Shown here: piece after piece, positions 14,600-14,847 of the stretch
Layout: every line of letters begins with the position of its first letter
Numbering within the stretch: position 1 is the first letter of the stretch
Source of the DNA: an uncultured Lachnospiraceae bacterium
Lineage (GTDB): Bacteria > Bacillota > Clostridia > Lachnospirales > Lachnospiraceae
Assembly (NCBI GenBank): GCA_947628025.1
Contig: CANQYH010000045.1
Coordinates: forward strand, 1 to 14,847
Direction of reading: 5' to 3'
DNA: 14,847 nt
Translations under genes and position numbers: made by a program
The notes under the pieces: generated by a model
What the model was told of the DNA's origin: nothing
Databases searched by the model: none
Seen by the model: only the letters and a program-made list of their open reading frames with translations

Positions 14600-14847
14600 T
14601 CAGCCGAACCCGCCTATCTCAAAGCGGGTCTCATATCCCTCCGCGCCGAACCGGTGGGTCACGCTTCGGATCTGATAGGTGCCGCTGACCGGGGCCGGAA
14701 GTCCCGCCACCGCCACCGGCCTGCCCGGCGTCAGCTGCGGCAAACCCACGCAGACTCCCTGGCCGGACTGCTTTTTCCGCCGCAGCTCCTCGGCCAGGCG
14801 GGCCGCTTTTTCCGCCGCCTTTTCCCTGGTATCCGAAGCGGGGGATG
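14600..14847 (-). CDS. gpD-like (phage late control D / VgrG-hub family) spike hub protein, C-terminal fragment
   Basis: Only the last 81 codons and the TGA stop are in the window; the gene begins beyond the right edge. The visible part has a charged, probably helical stretch (KAAEKAARLAEELRRKK), then a short beta-rich tail containing SGTYQIRSVTHRFGAEGYET. The V-x-G-x-Y-x-I-x-S-V-x-H then Y-E-T-R-F pattern is typical of the C-terminal beta-barrel of gp27/gpD-type hub proteins, which trimerise and join the spike to the inner tube of contractile tails. It ends 28 bases before the gpV-like spike gene, as expected where hub and spike are separate proteins rather than one VgrG or Afp8-type fusion. 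The family call rests on a short segment plus strong context. Confidence 0.75.
   Translation of the reverse strand, partial: SPASDTREKAAEKAARLAEELRRKKQSGQGVCVGLPQLTPGRPVAVAGLPAPVSGTYQIRSVTHRFGAEGYETRFEIGGFG

Noticed and set aside
6727..14847. The cluster considered as a P2-like prophage or R-type tailocin.
   Set aside because: DUF4255 and DUF4280 proteins, two Afp11/12-type J proteins and the RYFYGKLL protein fit a CIS locus. No capsid, terminase, holin, endolysin or integrase is seen, though the upstream part is outside the window.

Overview
The window looks like part of one long, minus-strand operon from a high-GC member of the Clostridia (Bacillota). I infer this from strong AGGAGG-type ribosome binding sites, tight gene packing, GC-rich codon use, and a terminal two-cluster ferredoxin of a type common in gut Clostridia. 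The sequence alone does not fix genus or family.

In transcription order (right to left) the operon encodes the baseplate, spike and distal parts of a phage-tail-like contractile injection system (CIS/eCIS). First come the C-terminus of a gpD-like spike hub (cut by the window edge) and a gpV-type OB-fold/beta-helix spike. A 201-base gap with 68-bp tandem repeats follows. Then come a gp25-like wedge protein, two large baseplate-J-type proteins (Afp11-like and Afp12-like) and a P2-gpI-type tail protein. Next is a 599-residue protein with the RYFYGKLLTADDF N-terminal signature and a C-terminal Ig-like domain, a candidate fibre or adaptor.

After that block lie two predicted single-pass membrane proteins. 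One is a 307-residue protein that may carry a degenerate kinase fold, laid out like EssB. The other is a 708-residue protein with a membrane segment, about 19 MORN repeats and a Pro/Ala/acidic repetitive tail. The operon returns to CIS parts with a DUF4255 (Pvc16/Afp16-like) tail terminator and a DUF4280 PAAR-like tip protein that starts at TTG. Thirty-five bases further on is a 4Fe-4S protein that runs off the left edge and probably belongs to unrelated metabolism.

Sheath, inner tube, LysM protein, AAA+ ATPase and tape measure are not in the window and are expected to the right of it. No canonical terminator or convincing promoter is visible. The most unusual part is the pair of membrane proteins embedded among CIS structural genes. 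This suggests a membrane-docked or membrane-sensing injection machine in a Gram-positive-type cell rather than a particle released freely like Afp or PVC. No gap is longer than 201 bases.
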